NCBI GenBank assembly: GCA_028377305.1
Contig: JAONJW010000004.1
Coordinates: forward strand, 16,020-80,019
Origin: Prolixibacteraceae bacterium
GTDB taxonomy: Bacteria > Bacteroidota > Bacteroidia > Bacteroidales > Prolixibacteraceae
Reading direction: 5' to 3'
Length of the DNA stretch: 64,000 nt
How positions within the stretch are numbered: the stretch's first letter is position 1; the number at the start of each line of letters is the position of its first letter. Shown piece after piece: positions 25,293-35,275 of this stretch. Both the position numbers and the translations under genes were made by a program. The notes beneath the pieces were generated by a model that did not search any database, was not told where the DNA came from, and worked only from the letters and a program-made list of their open reading frames with translations.

Positions 25293-27215
25293 ATGTCAGA
25301 TATCATACAATTACTTCCAGATTCCGTTGCGAATCAAATAGCTGCTGGTGAAGTTGTGCAACGACCTGCATCTGTGGTTAAAGAAATGGTTGAAAATGCA
25401 ATTGATGCAGGTGCTACGAAGGTGACCATTAATCTTAAAGATGCAGGGCGTACTCTTATCCAAGTTATTGATAATGGGAAAGGGATGTCACCAACAGATG
25501 CTCGATTGAGTTTTGAACGTCATGCTACATCAAAAATTCAAAAGGCGGAAGATCTATTTGCAATCCGTAGTATGGGTTTTAGAGGCGAAGCTTTAGCCTC
25601 CATAGCTGCGGTGTCTGAGATCGAACTAAAAACACGAAGAGAAGAAGATGTGATCGGGACGCATATTCAGATCAGTGCTTCTGAGATGAATGGTCAAGAA
25701 GAAGTGGTTTGTGAACGAGGATGTAATTTCACGATAAAAAACCTTTTCTTTAATATCCCTGCAAGAAGGAAGTTCCTTAAATCAGATCGTGCTGAACTTA
25801 AACATATCATGGTGGAGATACAACGTATTGCACTATCCCATCATGACGTGTCATTTAGGCTCTATCATAATGAGACCATCATCTACGATCTTCCTAACTC
25901 CAATTTACGAAAGAGAATTGTCAATCTTTTAGGAAAAAATATTAACCAAAACCTGATCCCTGTAGAGGTGGAGACATCTATAATAAAGATCACTGGTTAT
26001 ATTGGACAACCAAAATTTGCTCGTAAAACATCCGGAGATCAATTCTTCTTTGTGAACCAACGTTATATGAGGCACCCATATTTTCATAAAGCAATAACCA
26101 ATGCGTATGAGAATATTATCCCTAATGATACGATTCCTGCTTACTTCTTATTTTTTGATGTAGATCCGCAGAATATTGATGTGAATATACATCCAACTAA
26201 AACTGAGATCAAATTTGAAGATGAGAAATCTGCTTGGCATATTATCCATGCCGCTGTTAGAGAAAGTCTTGGAAAATTCAATATTGTTCCTTCTATTGAG
26301 TTTGATCAAACTGGAGCGATAGATATTCCTGCACTATTAGAACAGGAAGAACAAGAGCTGGCTACCCCTGCTATAGAGGTGGACCAGACCTATAATCCTT
26401 TTGATATCACTCGTAGTGTGGAAGGTAATTTCCGACCAGCCAATCAAGTAAATAATCCACAACGATTTGAGAATAATCAAAACAACTGGAACCAACTGTA
26501 TGATGGTGTAGAGTCGGATAACGTGAACCAAGAGATTCAAGCAAACCTTGAAGCTTTTGAGATGGATATTCCAGATACCGAACCAAATAAATCATTTTTC
26601 AAGGAACAGAATGACGCAGTTCAACAAACTCTAGGTATAGAGGATGACACTAAATTGGGAAGATTTCTTTATCTGAAGAACAAATACATACTTACGCCTG
26701 TTAAATCAGGACTAATGGTTATAGACCAACGTAGAGCACATCAACGGATTCTTTATGAAGGATTCCTACAACTAGTTGAAACACAGCAAACCGTTAGTCA
26801 ACAACAGCTGTTCCCTCATACTATTGAACTTGGATTGATGGACAGTGAGGTATTACGATCTATATTGGACGAATTAAATAAATTCGGGTTCGATATACAA
26901 CAGGCCAACGATCATGGCTTTGTAATTAATGGGATTCCAAGCATCCTTGGGAAAATCAATCCTGTAGGATTACTTGAGAGAATTATTGAAGAGATCAAGA
27001 GTAGACCATTGGACATTAAAGAGGAGATCAATAATTATGTCGCTAAGATCTTGGCAAAAACATCTTGTATTCATAACAATACAGCGATGAAAGACCCAGA
27101 GGTAGAACAGCTATTTAACGACCTATTCTGCTGTAGTCATCCAACGATCTCTCCTTGGGGTGATCCTGTATTAAAGATCATGCCGTTGGACGATCTCGAT
27201 AAATTTATGAAGTAA
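25293..27215 (+). CDS. mutL: DNA mismatch repair protein MutL with an altered endonuclease motif
   Basis: A 640-residue GHKL-ATPase that links MutS mismatch recognition to downstream repair. The N-terminal ATPase motifs are intact: IAAGEVVQRPASVVKEMVENAIDAGATKV, DNGKGM, RHATSKI and GFRGEALASIAAVS. A variable linker (about 350-450) precedes the dimerisation domain. At the position of the nicking motif DQHA(x2)E(x4)E, the sequence is DQRRAHQRILYE (Asp478 onward). The His and first Glu are replaced by Arg and Gln, and the zinc-site region is CSHPTISPWGDPVL. MutL endonuclease motifs vary in this phylum, so loss of nicking is possible but not proven. Confidence 0.96.
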   Translation: MSDIIQLLPDSVANQIAAGEVVQRPASVVKEMVENAIDAGATKVTINLKDAGRTLIQVIDNGKGMSPTDARLSFERHATSKIQKAEDLFAIRSMGFRGEALASIAAVSEIELKTRREEDVIGTHIQISASEMNGQEEVVCERGCNFTIKNLFFNIPARRKFLKSDRAELKHIMVEIQRIALSHHDVSFRLYHNETIIYDLPNSNLRKRIVNLLGKNINQNLIPVEVETSIIKITGYIGQPKFARKTSGDQFFFVNQRYMRHPYFHKAITNAYENIIPNDTIPAYFLFFDVDPQNIDVNIHPTKTEIKFEDEKSAWHIIHAAVRESLGKFNIVPSIEFDQTGAIDIPALLEQEEQELATPAIEVDQTYNPFDITRSVEGNFRPANQVNNPQRFENNQNNWNQLYDGVESDNVNQEIQANLEAFEMDIPDTEPNKSFFKEQNDAVQQTLGIEDDTKLGRFLYLKNKYILTPVKSGLMVIDQRRAHQRILYEGFLQLVETQQTVSQQQLFPHTIELGLMDSEVLRSILDELNKFGFDIQQANDHGFVINGIPSILGKINPVGLLERIIEEIKSRPLDIKEEINNYVAKILAKTSCIHNNTAMKDPEVEQLFNDLFCCSHPTISPWGDPVLKIMPLDDLDKFMK

Positions 27216-27232
27216 ATAGAAAGCAATATTAA

Positions 27233-28036
27233 GTGAATTATCAACGAATACTACCCAATACCCCTCCAGCTGTAAAAGGATTACTAGTTGCAAATGTTAT
27301 CATGTTCATTCTTTCTAGAATGTTTGAGGGAACATTTATGAAGTTATTTGCTCTGTATCAACCTGATTCAGTATATTTCTTCCCACATCAGATAATTACT
27401 CACCTTTTCATGCATGGGGGCATATCTCATATTTTCTTTAATATGTTTGCCTTATGGATGTTTGGGCGCATACTTGAAGAGGTATGGGGATCTAAAAGAT
27501 TCTTGGTATATTATTTCATCACAGGAATTGGTGCTGCCATTCTACACACATTGGTTAACTATTATGAGATTAACTCTTTAAATGTGGCTGGGCAAGCTTT
27601 GATTAATACTCCAACGCCACAACTTTTCGAGAATTTCGTTCATAAATATATCAACCATCCATCGACAGAGCTAACAAAATTAATGTACCAATTCACAGAG
27701 AACCCAGATTCTGAATCCATTAAGGCTGTACTTCCTGATATTGTGCATAGAATATATGAGCTTAAAGTTAATATCCCAACAGTTGGGGCGTCAGGTGCAG
27801 TCTATGGAGTATTGTTGGCATTTGGGGTTTTATTCCCTAATACTGAACTGATGCTTATATTTCCTCCGATACCTATCAAGGCAAAATATATGGTTATTGG
27901 TTATGCTGCATTAGAATTGATACTTGGATTCTCTCAATCAACCAGCAACATTGCACACTTTGCACATCTAGGTGGCATGATTTTTGGATGGTTCCTTATT
28001 AAATATTGGAATAGTAATAGAAGAAAATTTTATTGA
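27233..28036 (+). CDS. Rhomboid family intramembrane serine protease
   Basis: A 267-residue polytopic inner-membrane protease that cuts transmembrane helices. The rhomboid features are present: HLFMHGGISHIFFNMFALWMFGRILEEVWGS, GASGAVYG with catalytic Ser187, and AHFAHLGGMIFGW with His245. Between helices there is an insertion of about 75 residues (105-183), rich in hydrophilic segments, larger than in GlpG. Translation starts at a GTG (27233), 18 bases after mutL. The next rhomboid gene begins almost immediately, so the two are likely co-translated. The substrate is unknown. Confidence 0.93.
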   Translation: MNYQRILPNTPPAVKGLLVANVIMFILSRMFEGTFMKLFALYQPDSVYFFPHQIITHLFMHGGISHIFFNMFALWMFGRILEEVWGSKRFLVYYFITGIGAAILHTLVNYYEINSLNVAGQALINTPTPQLFENFVHKYINHPSTELTKLMYQFTENPDSESIKAVLPDIVHRIYELKVNIPTVGASGAVYGVLLAFGVLFPNTELMLIFPPIPIKAKYMVIGYAALELILGFSQSTSNIAHFAHLGGMIFGWFLIKYWNSNRRKFY

Positions 28037-28038
28037 TT

Positions 28039-28920
28039 ATGAGCTTACTTGATGAGCTTCGCAACGCTTATAAAAATGGGGGTTACCTTACAAGATTAAT
28101 CTACATTAATGTAATCATCTTTTTCTTAATTCGAGGATTTGATGTTATCCTATTCTTGATGGGTCTTCCTATGGGAACCATCTTGAATTATCTATCCTTA
28201 CCAAATGATCTTGGACTTTTATTATACAGACCATGGACCTTGATCACTTATATGTTCGTACACTATAGTTTCTTTCATATTCTTTCCAATCTTCTATTTC
28301 TCTATTGGTTTGGTAGGATATTCTTGCAATATCTCGACCAAAAGAAGTTATTATCAGCCTATGTGATTGGAGGCATGTGTGGAGGAATTTTATACCTAAT
28401 TGCATTTAACACTCTCAGCGTGTTTAGTGAAAATAACTCTATTCTTTTGGGAGCCTCTGCTAGTGTTTATGCTATCGTTGTCGCCACAGCAATGTATAGA
28501 CCCAACTATCAACTTTACTTAATGTTTATTGGCCCTGTAAAGATCAAACATATTGCTCTATTTTACATTGCTCTGTCTACGATCATGATTACCTCTAACA
28601 ATGCAGGAGGAAATATCGCACATTTAGGAGGAGCATTATGGGGGTATCTTTTTATCTACTATTTAAAGAAAGGAAAGAATATTGGAAGTTGGATTTACCC
28701 TATTCTTGATGGAGTTATCAACTTTTTCAGTCGTTCATCCAACAATATGAAAGTCAAATATCGACGAAGTGCCAATAAAATGGACGATCGACAATACAAT
28801 GTAAACAAGAAACAAAAAAAGGATGAGACCAATCGGATATTAGATAAGATTGCCAAGTCCGGATATGACAGTCTAACAAAAGAAGAGAAAAATCATCTCT
28901 TCAAAATGGGTAAGGAATGA
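28039..28920 (+). CDS. Second rhomboid family protease with a charged C-terminal tail
   Basis: A 293-residue rhomboid, counted from the ATG at 28039. The longer frame starts at a TTG inside the previous stop. Six hydrophobic segments fit the fold. HYSFFHILSNLLFLYWFGRIF, GASASVYA with Ser140 and NIAHLGGALWG with His195 give the Ser-His dyad. A cytoplasmic tail from about residue 225 (KYRRSANKMDDRQYNVNKKQKKDETNRILDKIAKSGYDSLTKEEKNHLFKMGKE) resembles the DUF6576-type tail of Bacteroidota rhomboids. Its end overlaps the next gene by four bases (ATGA). Two tandem rhomboids suggest distinct substrates, which cannot be named. Confidence 0.92.
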   Translation: MSLLDELRNAYKNGGYLTRLIYINVIIFFLIRGFDVILFLMGLPMGTILNYLSLPNDLGLLLYRPWTLITYMFVHYSFFHILSNLLFLYWFGRIFLQYLDQKKLLSAYVIGGMCGGILYLIAFNTLSVFSENNSILLGASASVYAIVVATAMYRPNYQLYLMFIGPVKIKHIALFYIALSTIMITSNNAGGNIAHLGGALWGYLFIYYLKKGKNIGSWIYPILDGVINFFSRSSNNMKVKYRRSANKMDDRQYNVNKKQKKDETNRILDKIAKSGYDSLTKEEKNHLFKMGKE

Positions 28921-29954
28921 AAAAAAAGAGTAGTATAGTTTCTTTTATTGCGGGGCTTATTGCAACACTAACCATTGTATCTAGCCTCACCTATCATATT
29001 CCCCCAGACCTGATTAGCATAGCTGGTTTCTTCAGTCTGTTATTTCCTCTGTTCTTTATTCTGAATGTATTGATACTTATCTTCTTTTTCTCAAAGACGA
29101 GAAGAAGGTATTTAGTTATAGCGATTATTGTCTCTATCCCTCTTGCCAATAACTTCCTGAGTTTTGATGACGCTAGAGATGTATATGGACAATCTGATCC
29201 TTTTAAAGTTATTAGTTACAATGTTAGATCCCATAGACTCATCTCTGAAGATCATACACTTAACAATAACATATCCAAACTTATTCAAAACAATAGCCCA
29301 GATGTGGTCTGCCTACAAGAGGTTAATATCTCTGGGATCGCAAACAAAAAGCAGTTGAATATTGATGGGGACATCTATTTTATCTATTATCCAGGTAAAT
29401 CCAATGTAATTCTATCAAAATATGAGTACTTGAACAGTGGGAATATTGATATGGGTAATACCAATAATAGCGTGATATATGCAGACATTAAACTCAACAG
29501 TTCAACAGTCAGAATATACAACTGTCATCTACAGTCCTTTAGAATAAATCCCTCCGAATATAAGTTATATGATACCCTGCAGTTTAAATCAAAGAAACAA
29601 CGGTTTTATAAGGCAAAAGAGTTCATTAAGAAGATGAACGATGGATTTAAGGTTAGAGCAAATCAAGCAAGAATCGTCAAGAACCATATCAATCGATGTA
29701 ATACCCCATTATTAGTTTGTGGGGACTTTAACTCTACGCCATCATCATATACCTACCATGAGATAAAAAAAGGCTTAGAGGACTCTTTTGTTGAGAGAGG
29801 CTATGGATACGGAGCAAGTTATCGAAGAAATATTATTGGGATAAGAATCGACTATTTGTTACACTCTGAGGAGATATCCACTAGTAGTTACACCACGTTG
29901 CAAGAGAACTTTTCAGATCATGTACCGATTATGGGTACCTATCATATAAAATAA
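28917..29954 (+). CDS. Membrane-anchored endonuclease/exonuclease/phosphatase (EEP) family protein
   Basis: A 345-residue protein with two or three N-terminal hydrophobic segments (about 6-30, 36-58 and 65-78) and an EEP catalytic domain from about residue 97. Visible motifs are ISYNVRSH, SPDVVCLQEV with the metal-binding Glu, LLVCGDFNSTPSSYTYHEI and the C-terminal SDHVPIMG with catalytic Asp-His. The substrate of such membrane-tethered members could be a phospholipid, a phosphodiester or an external nucleic acid. The overlap with the rhomboid gene indicates one transcript. The ending hairpin at 29952 terminates the operon. Confidence 0.9.
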   Translation: MKKKSSIVSFIAGLIATLTIVSSLTYHIPPDLISIAGFFSLLFPLFFILNVLILIFFFSKTRRRYLVIAIIVSIPLANNFLSFDDARDVYGQSDPFKVISYNVRSHRLISEDHTLNNNISKLIQNNSPDVVCLQEVNISGIANKKQLNIDGDIYFIYYPGKSNVILSKYEYLNSGNIDMGNTNNSVIYADIKLNSSTVRIYNCHLQSFRINPSEYKLYDTLQFKSKKQRFYKAKEFIKKMNDGFKVRANQARIVKNHINRCNTPLLVCGDFNSTPSSYTYHEIKKGLEDSFVERGYGYGASYRRNIIGIRIDYLLHSEEISTSSYTTLQENFSDHVPIMGTYHIK

Positions 29955-29992
29955 GAGGAGATATAATACATCTCCTCTTATCTATTTATTTT
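29952..29992. terminator. Terminator after the rhomboid-EEP operon
   Basis: TAAGAGGAGAT (29952-29962) pairs with ATCTCCTCTTA (29970-29980), followed by a T-rich run. It separates this operon from the convergent trxA. Confidence 0.8.
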
Positions 29993-30029
29993 TAGCGAAT
30001 TAAATTGCTAAACTCTTTGTAAAAAAATA

Positions 30030-30347
30030 TTACAACATAGAGTCTAACTTGGTAGCTAAACTAGTCTTAGGAACCGCACCAACCTGCTTGTCTACTACTT
30101 CACCACCTTTAAAGAAAAGGATTGTAGGGATATTACGAATCCCATATTTAGCAGCAGTACCTTGATTGTTGTCCACGTCCATTTTTGTAACAACAACTTT
30201 TCCTTCATACTCCTTAGCTAACTCTTCAACAATAGGAGTTAACATACGACAAGGTCCACACCATTCTGCCCAAAAGTCCACAAGAACAGGCTGTTCAGAC
30301 TGAATAACTACTTCGTCGAAATTCGCATCAGTTACTTCAATAGCCAT
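30030..30347 (-). CDS. trxA: Thioredoxin
   Basis: A 105-residue cytoplasmic disulfide reductant of normal length. The active site is W-C30-G-P-C33 in LVDFWAEWCGPCRMLTPIVEEL. The cis-Pro segment RNIPTILFFKGGEVVDKQVG completes the fold. It lies 62 bases downstream of dnaE on the same strand but has its own candidate promoter, TAAATTTG at 30398-30405, just after the dnaE stop codon. Confidence 0.97.
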   Translation of the reverse strand: MAIEVTDANFDEVVIQSEQPVLVDFWAEWCGPCRMLTPIVEELAKEYEGKVVVTKMDVDNNQGTAAKYGIRNIPTILFFKGGEVVDKQVGAVPKTSLATKLDSML

Positions 30348-30397
30348 GATAATATAATGTTTAAGTTTTAAAAATTCTATTCTTTTGTCTACTTGTT

Positions 30398-30405
30398 CAA
30401 ATTTA
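30398..30405 (-). promoter_or_regulatory. Candidate -7 element for trxA
   Basis: On the minus strand, TAAATTTG matches TAnnTTTG. It lies between the dnaE stop codon and trxA, about 50 bases before the start. Confidence 0.45.
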
Positions 30406-30409
30406 CAAA

Positions 30410-33400
30410 TTAATTTAGTTTAAACGTAATCTCTTCATATTTTTGTAAAAATGACAAAAAACTATCAGACAAAAATACACGTTTATTTCTAGATTTCAGT
30501 GAAATCTTCTGTTTTTTACTCTTGTTCACAAAAGATAACGTTAAGAGTGTCTGACCTCTATTTTGATCCACAACATTTTGAAACGCATTATTAAAATCTG
30601 CATCAATAATGTCATCTGGAATTTCTACTTCTAGGTTCTTCACCTTATCTCTTAAGTTGGACAAGAATTCAACAAAAGTGACATTAAACTCTAACTCTCC
30701 CGGTCTAAACATACTTTGCTCTACTCGCCCTTTGACAAGTAATAACGACCCAATTTTACAAAATTTTGAGTAATTATCATGGTTTTTACCAAAGAAAAAG
30801 AATCTAAAGTCTCCTGAAAAATCTTCTAGAGTCATATTAGAAAAAGGCTTCCCTGTTTTGGTCATTGCTTCTCTTGCATCCGAAACCATTCCCGCAATAG
30901 CCACCTCTTTACCCAACAGTTTATCCATATTAGATAGATTACTCACCTTAAACTCTTTCGAGGCAAAATGCTCTATCTCGAAACGATAATCATCTAAAGG
31001 GTGAGACGATAGGTAAATACCTATTAACTCTTTTTCTCTTTCAAGAAGCTCTAACTTAGGCCATTCATCTGCAATAGGGATATTGGGTTTCTTTACCTCT
31101 ATTAAAGCTAAATCTCCAAATAATGATCCCATACCATTACCTTGCTTGTCCGATTGTATCTTATTTCCATATGCAATAAGATCCTCAATGAACATCGAAG
31201 CAGATCGTGTTGGTTCAAAGAACTGTGCTCTATTAATCTCTTTAAAGAGATCGAATCCACCAGAAACAGCCAATCCCTCGATATTCTTCTTATTTACTGT
31301 TTTTAAAGGGACACGCTCTACAAAATCAAAGATATCATTGAATATTCCATTTTGATCACGCTCTTCAATGATAGCATCGACAGCGCCTTCTCCAACACCT
31401 TTTACTCCTGCTAAGCCATAACGAAGTACTCCTTCTTTGTTTACGGTAAATTTACGATATGACTCATTCACATCAGGGCCTTTAACATCTAATCCCATAT
31501 GGCGACACTCTTCCATAAAGTTAGATAACTTCTCGATATTGCTTAGATTCCGACTCAACACTGCCGCCATAAACTCCGCAGGATAGTGTGCCTTCAGATA
31601 TCCGGTTTGATACGCGATATAAGCATAACAAACAGAGTGCGACTTATTAAATGCATACGAAGCAAATGCCTCCCAGTCACTCCATATCTTACCAATCAAG
31701 CGATCTGGATCTAAGTTTCCAACTTCACACCCACTCATAAAATCAGGGTTACTTTTACATCCATCGATGAATTTAGCTTTCAGCTCACCCATCAACTTCA
31801 TATTCTTCTTACCCATCGCTTTACGTAAGGTATCCGACTGCCCCCTAGTAAAGTTTCCAAGTGCGCGAGATTGAAGCATCACTTGCTCTTGGAAGACCGT
31901 AATACCATAGGTGCTCTTCAGAAATGGCTCCATCATTGGATGGTCATAAATAATCTCGGCCACCCCATGCTTACGATTAATAAAGTCGGGAATATATTCC
32001 ATCGGCCCAGGACGATACAACGCATTCATGGCAACCAAATCTTCGAAACGGTTGGGTTGTAATAACCGTAAGTACTTCTTCATCCCAAGAGACTCAAACT
32101 GAAAAATTGCTGTTGTATCTCCTCTACTAAAAAGATTATATGTCTCTTCGTCATCCATAGGGATACCATCGATATCAATATCTATCCCTTTTGACAACTT
32201 AATATTATCTAATGATTCTTTAATGATAGACAGCGTCTTTAGTCCTAAAAAGTCCATCTTTAAAAGACCTATATCTTCGACAAAACGACCATCATACTGT
32301 GTAGTCAACAACGATTCCCCTTTGGTAGGCATCACAGGAATGTTCTGAGACAATGTATCCCGTCCAATAAGCACACCACAAGCATGCACCCCTGTTTGTC
32401 GCACACATCCCTCTAAAGATTCTGCTAACGTAATGGTTTTGGCTATCAGTTGGTCGGCACCTCTTTTCTCTTTCTCGAGATCGGGGTTCTCTGCATATGC
32501 TTTCTTTAAGGTCATTTTAGGTGCCTCAGGCACCATCTTAGCCAATCTATTTGCTTCAGGTAAAGGGAGCTTCAAAACTCTTGCGACATCTTTTAATGCC
32601 ATCTTTGCTGCCATTGTACCGAAAGTACATATATGTGCGACCTTATCATCGCCATACTTCTCTGTCACCCAATCCAAAACCATCTGTCGACCGTCATCAT
32701 CAAAGTCGATATCGATATCGGGCATAGATATACGATCAGGGTTTAGGAAACGCTCAAAAAGAAGATCATACTTAATGGGATCAACATTGGTAATTCCAAT
32801 AGCATAAGCGACAGCAGAACCTGCTGCAGAACCACGCCCAGGACCAACAATCACACCCATCTCTCTTGCAGCACAAATAAAATCCTGTACTATCAAGAAA
32901 TACCCAGGAAAACCCATCGATTTGATTGTCTCCAACTCAAAATCAATACGCTCCTTCTTATCGTCTGTAAAGTCGTGAGGATATCTATCTTTAACCCCTT
33001 CATACACCAAATAGGCTAGGTAGTCAGACTCCAGTTTTACACGTAAAGCACCTTCATAGCCTCCCATACGATCTAATGACCCTTTAAATTCAGTCTCTAA
33101 ATCTTCTTGGGTATATTGCTCCTTATATACTTCGAATGTTGAGAACTCTAAGGGGATAGGGAACTCTGGCATAATGGGAGCAGAATCTAACTCATATAAT
33201 TCGATCTTTTCCGCAACACTGTCTGTCTCAGCTATTACATGAGGAATATCTGAAAAAAGCTCATGCATCTCCTCGGTGGTTTTAAACCACTCCTGTCTAG
33301 TATAACGCATTCGATTAGGGTCATCATAATCCTTTCCTGTGTTCAAACAGATAAGAATATCATGTGCCTCTGCATCCTCCTTATTGACAAAGTGAACATC

Positions 33401-34042
33401 ATTAGCTGCAATAACTTTTACATCATGTTTATCCGCCAGCTCTAATATCTTGTTATTCACCAGAACCTGGTTGTTATAGATATCTACTCTTAGACGTGGA
33501 TCTTCACTTGGATGACGTTGAAGTTCAAGATAATAGTCATCTCCAAAAACACTCTTAAACCATTGAATCGACTCCTCTGCTTTTGCAATATCTCCTTTCA
33601 TGATCCACTGAGGGATCTCCCCTCCCAAGCAAGCCGAAGTAACGATAATTCCTTCATGATATTTCTCCAATAGCTCTTTATCAATACGAGGTCGATAATA
33701 CATCCCATCCGTATTTGCAACAGAGATAATATGAAGAAGGTTCTTATACCCTTGTTCATTTTTAGCTAATAGGATCAAGTGATGTCCGGAGCGATCTACC
33801 TTATCTTTTTTTGTAGATAAGCTTCTTGAAGCAACGTAGGTCTCACAACCTAATATCGGTTTTATATCATTGGCCTTACATGCTGCATGAAACTCTTTAA
33901 TTCCAAACATAGTTCCATGATCGGTTAAAGCAATGGCTTTCATCCCATCTTCTTTTGCCTTTGAGACCAAAGCCTTAACCCCCGCAGCACCATCTAATAT
34001 TGAGTATTGTGAGTGAACATGTAAATGCGTAAATGGTGTCAT
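30410..34042 (-). CDS. dnaE: DNA polymerase III alpha subunit
   Basis: A 1210-residue replicative polymerase catalytic subunit. The N-terminal PHP domain begins THLHVHSQYSILDGA and continues IALTDHGTMFGIKEFH. The Pol3 palm carries GPGRGSAAGSAVAYAIGIT and MPDIDIDFDDDGR with the catalytic aspartates. Fingers, beta-clamp-binding and OB-fold regions follow (the OB near EVAIAGMVSDAREAMTKTGKPFSNMTLEDFSG). Length is normal for the DnaE1 type. It is preceded in the transcription direction by an ECF sigma factor and its membrane partner, and followed by trxA. Confidence 0.97.
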   Translation of the reverse strand: MTPFTHLHVHSQYSILDGAAGVKALVSKAKEDGMKAIALTDHGTMFGIKEFHAACKANDIKPILGCETYVASRSLSTKKDKVDRSGHHLILLAKNEQGYKNLLHIISVANTDGMYYRPRIDKELLEKYHEGIIVTSACLGGEIPQWIMKGDIAKAEESIQWFKSVFGDDYYLELQRHPSEDPRLRVDIYNNQVLVNNKILELADKHDVKVIAANDVHFVNKEDAEAHDILICLNTGKDYDDPNRMRYTRQEWFKTTEEMHELFSDIPHVIAETDSVAEKIELYELDSAPIMPEFPIPLEFSTFEVYKEQYTQEDLETEFKGSLDRMGGYEGALRVKLESDYLAYLVYEGVKDRYPHDFTDDKKERIDFELETIKSMGFPGYFLIVQDFICAAREMGVIVGPGRGSAAGSAVAYAIGITNVDPIKYDLLFERFLNPDRISMPDIDIDFDDDGRQMVLDWVTEKYGDDKVAHICTFGTMAAKMALKDVARVLKLPLPEANRLAKMVPEAPKMTLKKAYAENPDLEKEKRGADQLIAKTITLAESLEGCVRQTGVHACGVLIGRDTLSQNIPVMPTKGESLLTTQYDGRFVEDIGLLKMDFLGLKTLSIIKESLDNIKLSKGIDIDIDGIPMDDEETYNLFSRGDTTAIFQFESLGMKKYLRLLQPNRFEDLVAMNALYRPGPMEYIPDFINRKHGVAEIIYDHPMMEPFLKSTYGITVFQEQVMLQSRALGNFTRGQSDTLRKAMGKKNMKLMGELKAKFIDGCKSNPDFMSGCEVGNLDPDRLIGKIWSDWEAFASYAFNKSHSVCYAYIAYQTGYLKAHYPAEFMAAVLSRNLSNIEKLSNFMEECRHMGLDVKGPDVNESYRKFTVNKEGVLRYGLAGVKGVGEGAVDAIIEERDQNGIFNDIFDFVERVPLKTVNKKNIEGLAVSGGFDLFKEINRAQFFEPTRSASMFIEDLIAYGNKIQSDKQGNGMGSLFGDLALIEVKKPNIPIADEWPKLELLEREKELIGIYLSSHPLDDYRFEIEHFASKEFKVSNLSNMDKLLGKEVAIAGMVSDAREAMTKTGKPFSNMTLEDFSGDFRFFFFGKNHDNYSKFCKIGSLLLVKGRVEQSMFRPGELEFNVTFVEFLSNLRDKVKNLEVEIPDDIIDADFNNAFQNVVDQNRGQTLLTLSFVNKSKKQKISLKSRNKRVFLSDSFLSFLQKYEEITFKLN

Positions 34043-34110
34043 ATTATCTTGTAGTATTAACTCTATTCAAAATGATACGATACTCGCCTAAGTGAGCCGT
34101 ATTCTATATC

Positions 34111-34776
34111 TTATTGAGCAATTGTATTTATTTCCTCATTCAACTCCTCTAATCTCGTCATGTGCTTACCAAAAAGCAAATCAAATACCCACACATACAA
34201 CCGACGAGCCAAAAAGAATACCGTGACAAAAATAATAATTGAAGTAACAATATAGATCAATAAAAATAGTTTATCTCCATTATTAACGATTATATTCCGA
34301 TCCTCAATGATACTTTCATATATAGAATACACTGTTCCCAAAGCTCCACTCAACAACAACGAAAAGACACAAAAGAAATAGCTTCTTTTAAACTTCTTTA
34401 GCACGAATAAAAATTTGTTTATCGAACTCTTCACTTGAGAAGATGGAATGGTATGCCAAGCAATCTTATTTACCTTATACACAAAAGACAAAAGTGCAAC
34501 CGAACACAAAACAGCCAAACCGTAATCCACAATAGATAAGAACAGTGGTAGTTTTACATGCATATAGTAAACAATAAAAAAGTCTAGTGCAAACTGAAGA
34601 ATCCAGAACAACACAACCAAGATATAAGCCACTCTAATGCTCTTTTCAATCTTAGCAAACTGAGTAACTCCTTTAGTATGAATGATCCCATCTAACTCCT
34701 TTACAGAAACCTTTTCAATACGATCCTCTTTTTCTGATAAGGCCTTCCAGTTATTTTTTAAATCTTCTAATTCCAT
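34111..34776 (-). CDS. Four-TM membrane protein paired with an ECF sigma factor
   Basis: A 221-residue protein with a hydrophilic N-terminus (MELEDLKNNWKALSEKEDRI) typical of Bacteroidota proteins encoded next to ECF sigma factors. Hydrophobic segments occur at about 47-68, 76-100, 135-155 and 168-190, and a short cytoplasmic tail ends RLEELNEEINTIAQ. Such proteins are suspected anti-sigma factors, but I see no established zinc or FecR-like motif, so that role is inferred only from position. The gene is 13 bases downstream of the sigma gene. A related arrangement occurs at 62450-64000. Confidence 0.75.
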   Translation of the reverse strand: MELEDLKNNWKALSEKEDRIEKVSVKELDGIIHTKGVTQFAKIEKSIRVAYILVVLFWILQFALDFFIVYYMHVKLPLFLSIVDYGLAVLCSVALLSFVYKVNKIAWHTIPSSQVKSSINKFLFVLKKFKRSYFFCVFSLLLSGALGTVYSIYESIIEDRNIIVNNGDKLFLLIYIVTSIIIFVTVFFLARRLYVWVFDLLFGKHMTRLEELNEEINTIAQ

Positions 34777-34789
34777 TTATTATGATATA

Positions 34790-35275
34790 CTAGCTAGGGT
34801 TCATTATTTTTTTTAGCTTGTCTTTTATCCTCGATATTTTCACCCGAACATTATTCTGGGTTATCCCCATAATTTCGGAGATCTCATCATACTTTTTCTC
34901 TTCAAGAAACAATAGTATGATGGACTTCTCAATAGAAGACAATGTACTTATGGCACGATGTAGGAATTCGATTCTCTCTTCAAATTCTTCATCTTTACCC
35001 TCATCGGAAATATAGAACATCTCACTTTCTATACTTTGAGTAGAAACGTTCCGTTTCTCTTTCTTAAAATAGGTGATCGCAGTATTAAAAGCAACACGAT
35101 ACATCCAGGTACTAAATTTTGCCTCTCCTTTAAAAGATGGATATGCCCTCCACAGCTGCACCAAGATCTCTTGAAAGAGATCTTCTCGACACTCTTTATC
35201 GGCACAATAGACACTACACACCTTATGTATAATCTTTTGATGTTCGGATATATTATCTAAAAATTCTTGTTTCAA
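34790..35275 (-). CDS. ECF-type RNA polymerase sigma factor
   Basis: A 161-residue sigma-70 factor with regions 2 and 4 only. Region 2 contains IIHKVCSVYCADKECREDLFQEILVQLWRAYPSF and FSTWMYRVAFNTAITYFKKEKR. Region 4 contains RAISTLSSIEKSIILLFLEEKKYDEISEIMGITQNNVRVKISRIKDKLKKIM, with an HTH for the -35 element. The frame opens at a TTG (35275) right after a stop codon, and no better ATG lies inside, so the TTG start is accepted. It precedes the membrane protein at 34111, its likely regulator. Target genes are unknown. A paralog is at 62450. Confidence 0.93.
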   Translation of the reverse strand: MKQEFLDNISEHQKIIHKVCSVYCADKECREDLFQEILVQLWRAYPSFKGEAKFSTWMYRVAFNTAITYFKKEKRNVSTQSIESEMFYISDEGKDEEFEERIEFLHRAISTLSSIEKSIILLFLEEKKYDEISEIMGITQNNVRVKISRIKDKLKKIMNPS

